Origin: Cephalotus follicularis
Lineage: Eukaryota > Streptophyta > Magnoliopsida > Oxalidales > Cephalotaceae
Length of the DNA: 64,000 nucleotides
Direction: 5' to 3'
Assembly: GCA_001972305.1 (NCBI GenBank)
Contig: BDDD01000890.1
Coordinates: forward strand, 62,001-126,000
Part shown: in pieces, positions 9,904 to 21,034 of the stretch
Layout of the letters: every line of letters begins with the position of its first letter
Numbering within the stretch: the first letter of the stretch is position 1
Notes under the pieces: generated by a model
What the model was told of the DNA's origin: nothing
The model's database searches: none
The model's input: the letters and a program-made list of their open reading frames with translations, nothing else
Program-made: the position numbers and the translations under genes

Positions 9904-11344
9904 TTAGAACAAGTAAGGGTACAAAGTTTTCGTTTCTTCCTCACGCTCCCCTGTGTCCTCTTCAAGTCCATGATACTGCCGTAGCACATTCACCAATGGA
10001 ATCAACTTGTTTCTTAATTGTTTAATTCGATGGTCAAGGATCTGGATAGGTGCCTCTTCATAGCTCATGTCCGTCCTCAACACCAATGGCTCATACTGTA
10101 GAACGTGAGAAGGATGTGGATGGTACTTCCTTAGCATTGAGACAAGAAAGACATTGTGCACATCTGGTAAACTGGTTGGTAAGGCGAGTCGGTAGGCGAC
10201 TGCACTTACTCTCTCAAGGATCTCGAAAGGTCCTATGAATCGAGGGGAAAATTAACCTTTCTTGCTGAACCTCATGATTCCTTTTTCGGTAAAATCCTAA
10301 GGAATACATGATTTCCCACGGTGAATTCTAACTCTTGCCGACGATGATCAATATAACTCTTTTGTCTGCTCTGGGCTATCAGAAGCCTTTCTCTGATAAC
10401 TTTAGCCTTCTTTGTTGTCTCTTGTACCAGCTTTGGTCCCATAGACTCTGTTCCCCAACCTCGAAACATGAAATCGGTGTTCTACATTTCTGTCCATAAA
10501 GAGCCTCAAATGGTACCATCCAAATGCTGGCAGGATAACTGTTGTTATAGGAGAACTCTACTAATGGTAGATGTTCATCCCAACTGCCACCCTAATCCAT
10601 CACGCATCATCGAAGCATGTTCTCCAGAGTTTGGATAGTCCTCTCAGACTGACCATCAGTATGGGGATGAAAAGTTGTGCTGAAACACAGATGGGTACCA
10701 AAGAGTGCTTGCAGTTTCTTCCAAAACCGCGATGTGAACCGGACGTCCCTGTCGAACACCACACTAACGGGTACACCGTGGAGTCTAACAATAACCGTTC
10801 AAGAGAATAAGTTGTCTTGATCGCTAGAAAATTAGTAGATTTAGAAAATCAATTGACGATGACCCATATGGCATCACGATTAGTACTTCTCCTTGGCAAT
10901 CCAGTTACAAAATCCGTGGTGATGTGTTCCCGTTTCCATTGTGCGACAGGCAATGGTTGAAGCAATCCCGCAGGTCTCTGGTGTTTTGCCTTGATTTGCT
11001 GGCATGTCAGGCAAGAAGCAACATATTCAGCTATCTCTAATTTCATGTTACTCCCTCAGAAATTGAGCTTCAAGTCTCGATACATCTTGGTTCTCCCCGA
11101 ATGCACTGAGAAACTAGAACAATGTGCCTGCGACAAAAGTTCATTCTTCAATTCCTTATAGCTGGGAACACAAATTATGCCTCGATATCTGATCAATCCA
11201 TCTCCCTGAATGGAGAATTCGTGTTTAAAACCTCCTTGATCATCCAATGCCATCTTAAGGAAGTTTGCATCCTTAACTTGGGCTTCTCTAATTCTATCCA
11301 AAAACCATGGACGTGCCTGAATCTGGCTGACCGTTAGGCAAGCT
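9904..11344 (-). pseudogene. Element I integrase and chromodomain-like tail
   Basis: Read on the minus strand, this holds the zinc-binding region (around 11060-11110, NELLSQAHCSSF and SGRTKMYRDL), then [21 protein letters not shown] and the first catalytic segment TTDFVTGLP (about 10910). The rest of the core is split over frames between 10470 and 10850. The C-terminal part reads SRQKSYIDHRRQELEF and VFLVSMLRKYHPHPSHVL, with the terminal YPYLF stop at about 9904. Integrase would insert the cDNA, and the tail of this clade resembles a chromodomain that steers insertion to heterochromatin. Several stops and frame changes make it non-functional. Confidence 0.8.
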
Positions 11345-12780
11345 AATCGATGATTCAAAGCGTATGCAACCACATTAGCTTTGATTGGATGGTACTGTAT
11401 TTCACAATTATTATCATTTAGCAATTCCATCCATCTTCATTGCCTTATGTTCAGGTTTTTCTGGGAGAATAAACGCCTCAAACGTTTTTGATCGGTACAC
11501 ACGTCAAACTTTGTACCATAAAGATAATGCCTCCATTTGCGTAGTGCAAACACTATCGTTGCCAACTCGAGGTCATGAGTTGGATAATTCTCCTAATGAG
11601 GCTTCAATATCCTAGAGGCATATCTGATCACTTTCCCATTCTACATTAGAACACATCCCAAGCCATTTCCTGATGCATCACTATATACAATAAAGCCTTC
11701 ATTGCTTTCTTGCAAGGCCAAGATCGGCGTAGAAATTAAATGATGTTTTAACTCTTGGAAGATTTGTTCGCATTCATCATTCCATACAAATACTATATGT
11801 TTCCGCATTAATAGAGTTAGAGGTGTAGCAATCCGTGAAAATCCTTCGACAAAACGACGGTAATACCCTGCCATGCCCAAGAAACTTCAAACTTTTGTCA
11901 TGTTTCCCGGCCTTTTCAGGTCCTTTATTGCTTCTATCTTTGTAGGGTCCACTGATGAACCAGCACTGGAAACCACGTGGCGAAGGAAAGCCACCTCTAA
12001 CAACCAAAATGCACATTTGGTAAACATGGAATACAATCGATGCTCTCTCAAAACTTGCAACGCCAAGTGCAAAATCTCTCAATGTTCCTCTATAGACTTA
12101 GAGTACACTAGGATATCGTCAATAAAGACCACAATGAACTGGTCAAGATATGGACTAAATACCTCGTTCATTAAACTCATAAATACGGTAGGGGCATTAG
12201 TCAACCCAAGTGGCATCACTACGAACTCATAATGTCCATATCGTGACCTAAAAGCCATCTTCGGGATGTCTTCGGCTCTAACCCTGAGCTGAAGATACCC
12301 TGATCTAAAATCTAGCTTAGAGAATACTGATGATCCTCTCAGCTAATCAAACAATTCATCAATGTGTGGCATCGGATACTTATTCTTGATTGTAACTTGG
12401 TGAGCTACCGATAATCAATACATATCCTCAATGATCCATCCTTCTTTTTAACAAATAAGACAGGTGTTCCCCATGGGGAAACACTCATTCTGATGAAAGG
12501 GTTATCGAATAACTCCTGCAATTGTAATTTCAATTCCCTCAATTCAGGAGGGACCATATGATGAGGAGCCCTCGATATCGGTGTTGTCCCTGGAAGGAGA
12601 TCTATAACATACTCCACATCTCTCTCAGAAGGTAAGGATGTCAAATCCTCTGGAAATACATCCAGGTACTCACAGACAGCCGGAACATCATCCATCCTCG
12701 GTGTCCATTTCTTGCCATCTGTTACATGTGCTAGGTAACCGCTATAACCTTGTGCCAGGAGACTATTGGCATGCATAGCA
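11345..12780 (-). pseudogene. Element I reverse transcriptase and RNase H
   Basis: The N-terminal part reads [31 protein letters not shown] and CIDYR. Then a stop and a one-base frame shift near 12400 interrupt it. The palm domain continues with [17 protein letters not shown] and the catalytic FIDDILVYS (about 12120-12145), which is intact. RNase H follows with FIVYSDASGNGLG and [19 protein letters not shown], but the later acidic position reads CTDQKRL and further stops are present (for example before NGKVIRYAS). The domain order is normal for Ty3/gypsy. The copy cannot make a full enzyme. Confidence 0.85.
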
Positions 12781-13240
12781 GAAATCATTTGAATTGACTA
12801 ATGCTCCAAGGTTCCAACTAACTGGAACCAAGGCTGGCATAGCATACCGAAGGTTACAACCTTCCTATAAAAATCCACATAAGCATTACGTGCTGATAAC
12901 CACTCCATTCAAAGAATTACATCCAATTCACCCATCAGCAACATAACAAGATCCGCCAATAAACACGATCGACGATCTCAATGGCACAAGACTTACACAC
13001 CCATTTGGAAATAACAGACTCGCTTACAGGTGTGCTAACTTCCAATACAAAAGGTGAAGGCTCTGGCCCCATATCAAAATAACATATAAAATGTGATTCA
13101 ATGTATGAATGGGATGAGCCTGGATAAATGAAAGTTCGTGCCATATGCTGAAATATATGAATAGTACCTCCAATAACCAAGGCGGATCCCTCAGCGACAC
13201 TCTGATCCATGGCATAAACTCTACCCTTTATGGTAGGTGC
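12781..13240 (-). pseudogene. Element I aspartic protease, active site lost
   Basis: The segment GRVYAMDQSVAEGSALVIGGTI leads into RTFIYPGSSHSYIESHF. In relatives the active-site motif is D-P/S-G. Here the Asp position reads Tyr (IYPG), so the catalytic residue is gone. The downstream flap-side region (LEVSTPVSESVISKWVCKSC) is recognisable. The frame changes near 12950 before the linker that joins to the reverse transcriptase (EWLSARNAYVDFYRKVV). Confidence 0.75.
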
Positions 13241-14666
13241 TGATCCCATAGGTTTCTTGCCACGATCTCCTTGTCTTGTAGACGGAAAACTGGTGCTAGG
13301 ACGACTTTGGTATTGTGACCCAGAACCATGGCTCTGTTGTGAACCGCCCTGTGATCGAGCCGAAATCCATCCTAGCTGATTCTCGAGACCATACATGTTA
13401 TGAGGACACTGAACATCCATATGATCCATAGATCCACAAACCATGCATCTGTCGGACCTCCACCAACAATCATCTGAAGCATGGTTGGTGTGCTGACAAT
13501 ATATACACTCGTTGAAAGGAATTTGACCACTATTGCCGGGAAGTCTAAAGTGACCTCCCTAGGTGATAACCTATCTTGGTGCCTCATCTAAGAGCCATGA
13601 CCTCGTCTCCTCTGCTGGGAACCATGAAACTGTCTTCCTAGCCTTGAGGAACCGGATGGACTACCGATGCTATAAGGAGATCCTCTCTTACTCTGGCTGC
13701 TTTTGTCCCCAAATATCTGGGATTTATTGATACTCCCAGAAGTTCTTCCTAGAGAAACTGGTATCCTGTTGCCAGCCTAAATCCTCAAGTTTCATAGCTC
13801 CTCAGCCACCGCCCCAATATCTCTAGCTTTGATAGCCAGCTCAATAAAGGATCTCAATCGTAAAAGCACTAGCTTCTGTCTGATATCAGGCCTAAGCCCT
13901 CCAAGAAAGTTTTTAGCCTTCCTGGCTTCAGTTCTAACAATATGATGAGCTATCTTTGACATTTCAATGAACTTGGCCTCATATTGGGCCACTATCATGC
14001 CACCCCGAGTTAGGGCATGAAATTCAGCCTCACGTTTATCAACTTCAGCCTCGAGCTAATACTTCTCATTGAACTATTTTCTAAACATGTCCAATGAGCT
14101 TGGTGTCTCCGATTCATCCCAGGAGCTAGCAAGCATTCTCCACCAATGTTCTGCTTTGCCCTGTAGCATATGAGTGGCGAAGACAACCATCTCAGAATCT
14201 GAACATCCCAAGACAATGAAGATTTTCTCAATCTGCATCAACCATCTATCAACAGTAATAGCATCAAGGTCTCCCATAAAGGCTGGAGGATTTCACCTCA
14301 AAAACCTAATCAAAGGATCCTCCCAAGTGTAGGCAAATCAACTAATCTCCTTGCTGTTTCTACCCGCCTAACTGGCCTCACGGCTGGGGTTTTGTCTGGT
14401 ACCTCTATTGCACACCTATCCGGTCTTGCAACTGGGGTTTGTTCAACTACAACTGCTTTCCATTGCATAAGCTTATTCATTCGATTCATCATATCATACA
14501 TATTCCTCAGAAAACCTTAAGGTTCCTTTCGGCCAAGAATGATGAATTCTGTTTCTTGGCCCACATTTTGTTCCTCTTGTTCGTCAACATCTTTACTGGC
14601 TCAAGTACGTCAATTTGATGGCTCTGCCTTATCTCTTCTTGCTGTTCCTCTTCGATGACCGTCCAT
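13241..14666 (-). pseudogene. Element I gag with two zinc knuckles
   Basis: The start is taken at the ATG at 14664-14666 (MDGHRRGTARRDKAEPSN), which matches how gags of this clade begin. An in-frame stop follows soon after. The capsid part is seen at 14280-14010 (DAITVDRWLMQIEKIFIVL, KAEHWWRML) and 13998-13792 (GGMIVAQYEAKFIEMS, FLGGLRPDIRQKLV). Two CCHC knuckles lie near 13515-13430 (CIYCQHTNHASDDC and CMVCGSMDHMDVQC). Gag packages genomic RNA. Stops and frame changes show decay. Confidence 0.8.
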
Positions 14667-14800
14667 GCCTACATTGTATAAGAGACAATGCGTTAATATC
14701 CACTTATCATATCCACAACTCCAAATATTCAATCCATAATATCATTCACATCAATCAATCCCAAGACAAGGATCCTATCCTGGCATAGCCAACATAGCAT

Positions 14801-14813
14801 GGCTCTGATACCA
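14801..14813 (-). other. Primer-binding site of element I (initiator tRNA-Met)
   Basis: The plus strand GGCTCTGATACCA equals the 3' end of initiator tRNA-Met, so the minus strand carries the TGGTATCAGAGCC primer site. A spacer of about 10 bases separates it from the LTR. Confidence 0.88.
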
Positions 14814-14823
14814 CCTAAACTAC

Positions 14824-15925
14824 CATACCTCGAACCATGGGGAGGATCCCATGATCCGACACATGGCACGTCGTCCATAACATCAATTCCCATCATCAAA
14901 AATATGCAACAATTGAACACTTTAGATCAAATCAAAACAATGCAAGCGGAATAATCAATCAATATATATATATATATATAACACGTGGATACCCATTCAT
15001 ATACATCAATGTTTCATATCACAGCACTGCCACAAGTCGGTATGTCAAACACAATAATTACAATATCCTCTCTCATTATGCAAGATAGGCCGTACAGAAC
15101 AGCTCTGATGATGAAGCTCCACGTTGCAATCCCATCCATCTAGTCATTGATCTACGTCACCTGGACCTAACCCATTCATAGAATGGGTCAGCAACCCATG
15201 GTTTTGTGGGAACTACTATATGCAGAGGATGAGGATACATGACCTGCGAAATGCTCAATGCAGTAGTACATATAACCAATTCAACTCTATAATATAACCA
15301 TACGATTCCACAACAAAAACAATACAATTTCATACGCATTTAGCATCCATGTCATTCAAAAATTGTCACGGGCACATATGATTTTTCCTCGGGTTCCTCT
15401 ATCGAGGTAGTAGACTACCGAACTTTCCATAGCATTCATTATCATTTTAAGGCGCAAATAAGCTCTTCTCAGCCTCCTTTGCCGAGGTAGAGCATACTAG
15501 GCACTCATGATGCCCTAGGTAGAAATCCATACTCTACTAGCAGACTAAGGGACATTTATAAGTAGAACAGAGACGGTGAATGTTCACCGGGTTTAACCTT
15601 CCTTAACGCTAGTCTCTATAGGATACCAATCACAATACAATCATAATCAATAACAATATATATATATATACAAAGAATATTCACACATACCTTCAATAGC
15701 CATACACAATCAGTAGCCCTCACGATCATCTTGGTTGGTGACCTTTGCGGTCATCTACGTTGGTGGTGACCTTTTCGGTCATCTCTATCAGTGGTGACCT
15801 ATACGATCTTCTCTGTGGTGGTGACCTATACGGTCTTCTTTTAGGTGGTGACGTTTATGGTCATCTCAATTATGGTGACCCTTAGGGTTCCTAACTCTAC
15901 AATACAATTTTGTACTATACAATTC
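14824..15925 (-). repeat. 5' LTR of element I, first part
   Basis: Homologous to 7419-8570. The terminal dinucleotide is degraded (TACCATACC instead of TGT). The LTR stops at 15925, where element A was inserted after AATTC (15921-15925). It resumes at 60452. Confidence 0.85.
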
Positions 15926-16149
15926 TGTAACGCCTGGGATTTTCGCACAATGTAATGTTTTCATTCCCGATGTAATCTTATTATGGAATTAATAAGAATA
16001 ATGAAATTCCTGACTTTGATGATGTTTTCTCTTTTATAATGTCTATTGTGAAAGAGAAATGATCGAGTTCTATTGGATTTTGTGGCAAATTGAGAAAGGA
16101 AATGCAAAGGAGTTTTATTGAATTGAAATGTGAGATATTGGGCTAAAGC

Positions 16150-16276
16150 GCCGACGCCTTGATTGAAAGCGTCGACGCCTATGAAGTAAAAATGCGCACA
16201 TGAGATCATGCACATGCATGTCGGAGCCATTGCATGAAATGATCAAAGCGTCGATGCCTGCATGCAAACAGTCGAC
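16150..16276 (+). repeat. Palindrome array 1 in the 5' LTR of A
   Basis: Cores GCCGAC (16150), GTCGAC (16171), GTCGAT (16250) and GTCGAC (16271), mostly inside GCGTCGACGC or its one-base variants. Both pairs are exactly 21 bases apart. The 3' LTR has the same sites, more decayed, at about 57871-58010. Confidence 0.8.
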
Positions 16277-17072
16277 GCTTAGTACCAAATATCAGACATG
16301 TTCCGATGTTGACAGAAATGTGGTGCAACAGGGCATGTTGGGGGCATTATTGAGGAGCCTCATCCTGCACTTTAAGACGTGTTGACCATGCTACACGACA
16401 TCAGGCATGCACCAAGACGTGGCCTTAGCAATTGCATGCAAAGGAGATGAGTCTCCATCACTTACAACCTACAGAAAACATAGACAAAAGTACAAAGAGC
16501 AGTAAATGAAAGAGAAGGACACTGGTGTGTGTGCGTGCAAAGCAGAGGGGAAGAGGGAGAGCGAACAACCTGCATAAGAGCACCTCCTTCTTCACCTCTC
16601 TCCCGTTCAAACACTTGAAAAAATATCGAGAGGAAAACAGTAAAAACCATAGAGAAAGATAGAGAGAAGGAGGAGAGAATTTCCTCCATTATTGAACAAC
16701 TTGAAGCTCGGACTTGGAGCTTGGGAATTGCAGCTACTGGACGGATCTTGGAGGCTGTTGTGACATGATTTGGAACACAAAGAGGTGGAATTACAAGTTC
16801 CTAACTTGGAATTAAAGGTAGGGGATTGCGGTGGAATTTTTACATGCAAATTGATATTGAATAAATGTTCATGCCATTGATGATATGCATGAATTGCATG
16901 TTAATTTCAGATTGTTTGGATTGCTGGATTATTGGCATGGCTACTGTGATTTGTAGATTAACCATGCATGTGAATTTTAAATGAATAATCGAACCAGAAC
17001 TACATGATAATATGATTAAATTCCCCTGGTCCGGTTGGAACGATGAAGATGGCTGTACTGAACTGGCTAACC

Positions 17073-17471
17073 ATCGACGCTCACGTTATAAGCGTCAACC
17101 CTTTCATGTATTAAGGCTATAGACGTCGACGCTTAAAGAAAAGTCGACGTCTTATATGAACATTTGCAGAACTGTAATTGTTCAGTTGTGGATTGCATTA
17201 CCAGTTCATGGTTTGGTGTTTTGGTTGCATGAAATGTTAACCTGCTGTGAGTACTACACCTATATGGAACTTGTCTCAGATTGCATAAACGTTTGGGGAT
17301 GTATTTCTCACCTGGTTTGGGACTGGTTGAAGTGATGATCACCTGTCATCACTTAACCGTTGATGCGATGGTAAAGCGTCGATGCATGTGGTTGCTGCGT
17401 CTGGGATTTTAACGTACAAAACGTTGACGCTAAGAGGCCATAGGCATTGACACTCTGAGGATAAGCGTCAG
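17073..17471 (+). repeat. Palindrome array 2 in the 5' LTR of A, within the putative LTR intron
   Basis: Cores at 17073, 17094, 17125, 17143, 17359, 17378, 17423, 17446 and 17466. Spacings inside the two groups are 21, 31 and 18, then 19, 45, 23 and 20. Counterparts lie at 58798, 58819, 58850 and 58869 and onward in the 3' LTR. Confidence 0.75.
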
Positions 17472-18198
17472 CGCTTATCCTCCTGTTTTGGTTGGTTGAC
17501 CCAAATTGGACTGTTGACTCCGAAACAACTCTAGATACGACTCTAGGCATGTTTGAGCATATGGTTGCATTGCATTTGCATTGTATTGGGTCTAGATTGT
17601 GGATTGAATTGGATTGTTATTACTTTAAAGATGAATTATCATTTTTAGGGAGTTGCATACATGAATTATTGCAAATCATTATTTTGTATAAACTGTTATG
17701 TTCAAATCGAAATGCAGTTTTAGAATGGCATTGAAGCATGTTTTGAATAAACATGCAGTTTAAAAAGGATTGTTACATATTTTGAATAAATATGTTGTTA
17801 CAAGTACTTTATGATGCATATTTTTCTTGGAAAATGGATTGTTATATATTTTGATAAATATATATGTTTTCAAGTATTTATTTTTATAAATGACTTGAAT
17901 TGGATTGTGATTGGATTGTGCCGTATTAGTCATGGTGGTGCAGTCACCACTGACGCTAATAGGCGGGTTAGACTCTTGAGCCCAGGAGTTAGGAGGAGGA
18001 ACCCATGTTGTTGTCATTTAGCCGCCGTGCTAATGACTTTGGATTGTGGACTGCTTCAAGTCATCCGGAGAGTGCTGGTTGGAGTGAGGAGTACAGTGCT
18101 TGGGCCAGGAGTTGGCGGCACCTTCGTAGCTTTGAAATCGGATTGTTGGATTGTAGCCAATTGGTATGTTTGCTCTATTGGCAGTTGTATATGTACAT

Positions 18199-20108
18199 TG
18201 TAATGACCGAAAATTTTGTCTAAGTTATTGTTTATGGAAATATGGTTTTTCTAAGTGTTGTATGGTGTGTTGTGTGTATGTTTTGTGTCTGTAGCGTTGA
18301 AAGCGTCGACTATCTAATTCTAAAGCGTCGATGGTGAGTCTTCAGTGTACAAAAACCATCGACTAATTTCATACCCCAAAACACACCAAACTTATTAGCT
18401 TAAGCGTCGATAGTTTGTTATAGCGTGTTGGGAAAGTGGCGACGCTTATGCGTTTAAACCAACAACGCTTATTTCCTTTTTCTTCGACGGTTTAAGCCTT
18501 ATTTCCTTTGTTAAAAGCGCTCAACTAGTGACACGTAATGTAAAAGTGGCAACGCTTTGAGGTTAAAGCATCTACGCTCTTTAAAGAACAAAGATTGAAA
18601 GCGCCGACGCTTATCTCGTTTTTTTTGGTCGTTTTAGGAGTTAATTATATTAAATTTGGACACTTGTCATCAACCTGACGAAGGATTTGAGATATTTTAC
18701 CTGATAGTCATTATTTTAACATAAAAAAGGACAAGTGTCTTTTATATGGAGGAAAGGAATTTAATCACATGGGCGGCATAACATGGACGACGTTACATGC
18801 TGACGTACGAGAGTAAGGAAGCTGCAGATTAACTCCCCTATAAATACGTGGGTAAATGTAACGTCTGATAGCAATAGTAATTCTGCCAAAAAAATTACTG
18901 AGAGAGGAAAGAAAGAGAGAAAGAAAGAGAGAAAGAAAGGGAGAAAGAAAAAGAGAGAAGAGGAGAAAAAAAGGAAAGAAGGAAAATTCTGCTGAAACTT
19001 TAGTGTAGAAAAGGAGAGAAGGAGATTAAAGCAATGCAAGGATTCCCACTTATTTTTTTAAAAAAGAATTTTTACGTTAGTACTTATTGCCAAAGTATTT
19101 TATGCTCACTCATTTTTAAGTATTTTTGTTATTTCTAGAATTTATACAACAAATTTTTATGCTTTATGTATTTCGAATTTCTACTAATTTCTTGATGAAA
19201 TTATATGTTTAAAATTACTGCTCATATTCTGTTATTATTTCTTAGTGGAAATTTTGATTTTATCATTCTGAAATTTACAATGTCTACTATAATTTTACTG
19301 TTTTATGATGGTATATGTAAATTCAGTTTTACAAATGTTGTGCGAATCTATTTTTGTGAATACCTTGAGCTGATCACTCAACATATTAAGAAATGATTTT
19401 ATAAAAATTTAATAAACTGAGATAAACAACTCTTGGATTGCGATCTAAGGGGGATTAATCCGAGAAGGATTAAATGTGCGGAGAGTGCTCACGGACATGC
19501 ATGTGATGTAAGGATAGTAATCGGGGAGTGCACAATGCCCCGCTGAAGCAAAAGGTTTCAGTTGGGTTATTTAAGTTTATACAACCCCTCAATTAATTAT
19601 GAAATGTTCTGATTCATGAGATATGATCAGAAAAATAAATGAAATGTTATGTTTCATGAAATATGAATAGCAAAGAATGAATGTGATGAAATGTTTATTT
19701 TGAAACCCTTACTGGGCTATTTAAGCTCATTCCTTTTAATGTTTTGTTTTTAAATAAAATTTTCCAATGAATGGATGAACGAAGAGATTTCGGGCTTTAG
19801 TAGGAGCTGATAAATGAAGCTTTTGAAAAGGAATTATGCTATACGTTAATGTTTTGTATAAACTGCTTTTGATGTAATAAGTTAATGTTTTCCGCTGTGA
19901 AATGTATCTTGATGATGTTGACTATGATTGTTATGGTTTAGCTTGATTTTAATGAGAGTATGACATTTTAAAGTTTAGTATTAAAAGTTGGATAATTATT
20001 AGCAATTAGTAAGATTGTTAAAGGACCAAAGGCTTCACCCCCACGTAATGCACCGAATCTTCGTTGTTCGCTTTGAGCATAAAGTGAACTCGGATAAGGG
20101 GCATTACA
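18199..20108 (+). mobile_element. Solo LTR C (D-related gypsy family)
   Basis: The 3' LTR of A runs straight through the point where this 1910-base block sits in the 5' LTR, so it is an insertion. It starts TGTAATGACC and ends GGGGCATTACA, inverted ends typical of these LTRs. The flanking five bases are TACAT (18194-18198) and TATAT (20109-20113), an imperfect target duplication. The segment 19440-19560 (CTTGGATTGCGATC, GGGGAGTGCACAATGCCCCG) matches the D-family LTR at 22188-22310. There is no internal region, so this is a solo LTR left by recombination. A palindrome array lies at 18305-18620. Confidence 0.82.
18305..18620 (+). repeat. Palindrome array in solo LTR C
   Basis: Cores include GTCGAC (18305), GTCGAT (18327), ATCGAC (18358), GTCGAT (18406) and GGCGAC (18438), with further decayed sites to about 18612 (GCGCCGACGC). 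Spacings are 22, 31, 48 and 32, less regular than in F or H. Confidence 0.65.
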
Positions 20109-20413
20109 TATATACCCACATATATATGTATTATTGTTGGATACTATGTATTGCATCCACGATTACATACATTACATAACATGCATTATATTTGATTCTA
20201 AATTGCACTTATAAACTTTGCTGCTTACCCGAGTGAGGACAAAGGATAACTCCCTACTATTTCAGATTGATGCAACTGGTACTATGGTTGCGCGCACTTG
20301 GGATTGCAAAAGAAGACTGAGATGTCCTCTTTTATATTTTGTAACTGGATAATGTTTTATTATAATTGGGACTTCTGTACTCAGGATAATATGTTTATCA
20401 TGTTGATAGATAT
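20109..20413 (+). repeat. 5' LTR of element A, part 2
   Basis: Homologous to about 59915-60205 of the 3' LTR. It contains the acceptor-like block CTCCCTACTATTTCAG, ending at 20265. Element B interrupts it after GATAT (20409-20413), and the last part resumes at 50289. Confidence 0.88.
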
Positions 20414-21034
20414 TGTAACGCCCAGAATTTCCATTTAATGTATTACTGGAAATTCCTTTGTGACTAAATGATAATATTAATGAGAACTATGGATTTCAAT
20501 ACATGGAGTTGGATTTGGAATGGAAAGTGGTAAGGAATATAGTGTAGGAAAGCAAATGCAAAAATAAGGGCATTGAGCATCGACGCCAAGAAATGGGGCT
20601 AATGCCAAAGAGTGAACACTAAGCTTAAGGCTTCAGGCTTTCAAAGCGTCGACCCCATGAAGTGACGTCGACGCCAAGTAATTAAGGGCGCGCTTAAGGC
20701 CCCCTCCTTGAGACGTTGACGCCTAGTAGTGACGTAGACAACTACGGATCGAGAACGAAAGGGTTAGGCGTTAACGCAATCCGCAGAACTTGTTAATGCC
20801 TAGGAAAAGAGTCAATGCATCGACGCGAATCGTGAACCTTGACGCCAAAATTGTCGGTAGAATAAGACAAAGCGCTGACAGAAGACACGTGAAGGACAAG
20901 TGTGAGAGACGTCATCTCTTCCCCATGCTCTGTCATGAGAGAAGAGAAGAGGAAGTGATTGAGGGGTGTCACCTCGACAAAGAGAAGAAGGAGAGGGAAA
21001 AAGTGGGAAAGCCATACTCTCCATTTTTGAACTG
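20414..21034 (+). repeat. 5' LTR of element B, first part
   Basis: Matches 47190-47812 of the 3' LTR, including the first palindrome array (cores from about 20579 onward in a run of GCGTCGACGC variants). It breaks off at about 21034 against a D-family LTR scrap. The LTR resumes at 40322, so the segment holding the donor-like block was lost from this copy. Confidence 0.85.

Larger units (their letters stand above)
7419..15925 (-). mobile_element. Element I: Ty3/gypsy (Tekay-like), main part
   Basis: Order on the minus strand, from right to left: 5' LTR (interrupted at 15925), primer site, gag, protease, reverse transcriptase, RNase H, integrase, polypurine tract, 3' LTR. The LTR segments 7419-8570 and 14824-15925 are clear direct copies, sharing for example ATCATCAAAAATATGCAAC and the CA-to-TA repeat region. 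The integrase tail ending in YPYLF is of the Tekay/Del chromovirus type. The 5' LTR was later invaded by element A, and beyond that by H, so its far end is outside the window. This is the oldest member of the nest, and its genes are heavily broken. Confidence 0.85.
15926..18198 (+). repeat. 5' LTR of element A, part 1
   Basis: Matches 57650-59910 of the 3' LTR by eye at roughly one difference per 15 bases. It carries palindrome arrays at 16150-16276 and 17073-17471 and a donor-like block ending at 16817 (TTCCTAACTTGGAATTAAAG followed by GTAGGG). Solo LTR C interrupts it at 18198, and it continues at 20109. Confidence 0.88.

Noticed and set aside
14801-14813. tRNA gene for initiator Met (also at 42675, 25411, 50537 and 36539) or Asp (589)
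   Set aside because: Only the 12-19 bases complementary to a tRNA 3' end are present next to LTR ends. No cloverleaf is found, so these are primer-binding sites.
18761-19039. Minus-strand frame of 92 codons, Phe/Leu/Ser-rich, looking like a membrane protein
   Set aside because: It is the antisense of a GAAA-rich stretch in solo LTR C. The hydrophobic look is a composition effect.
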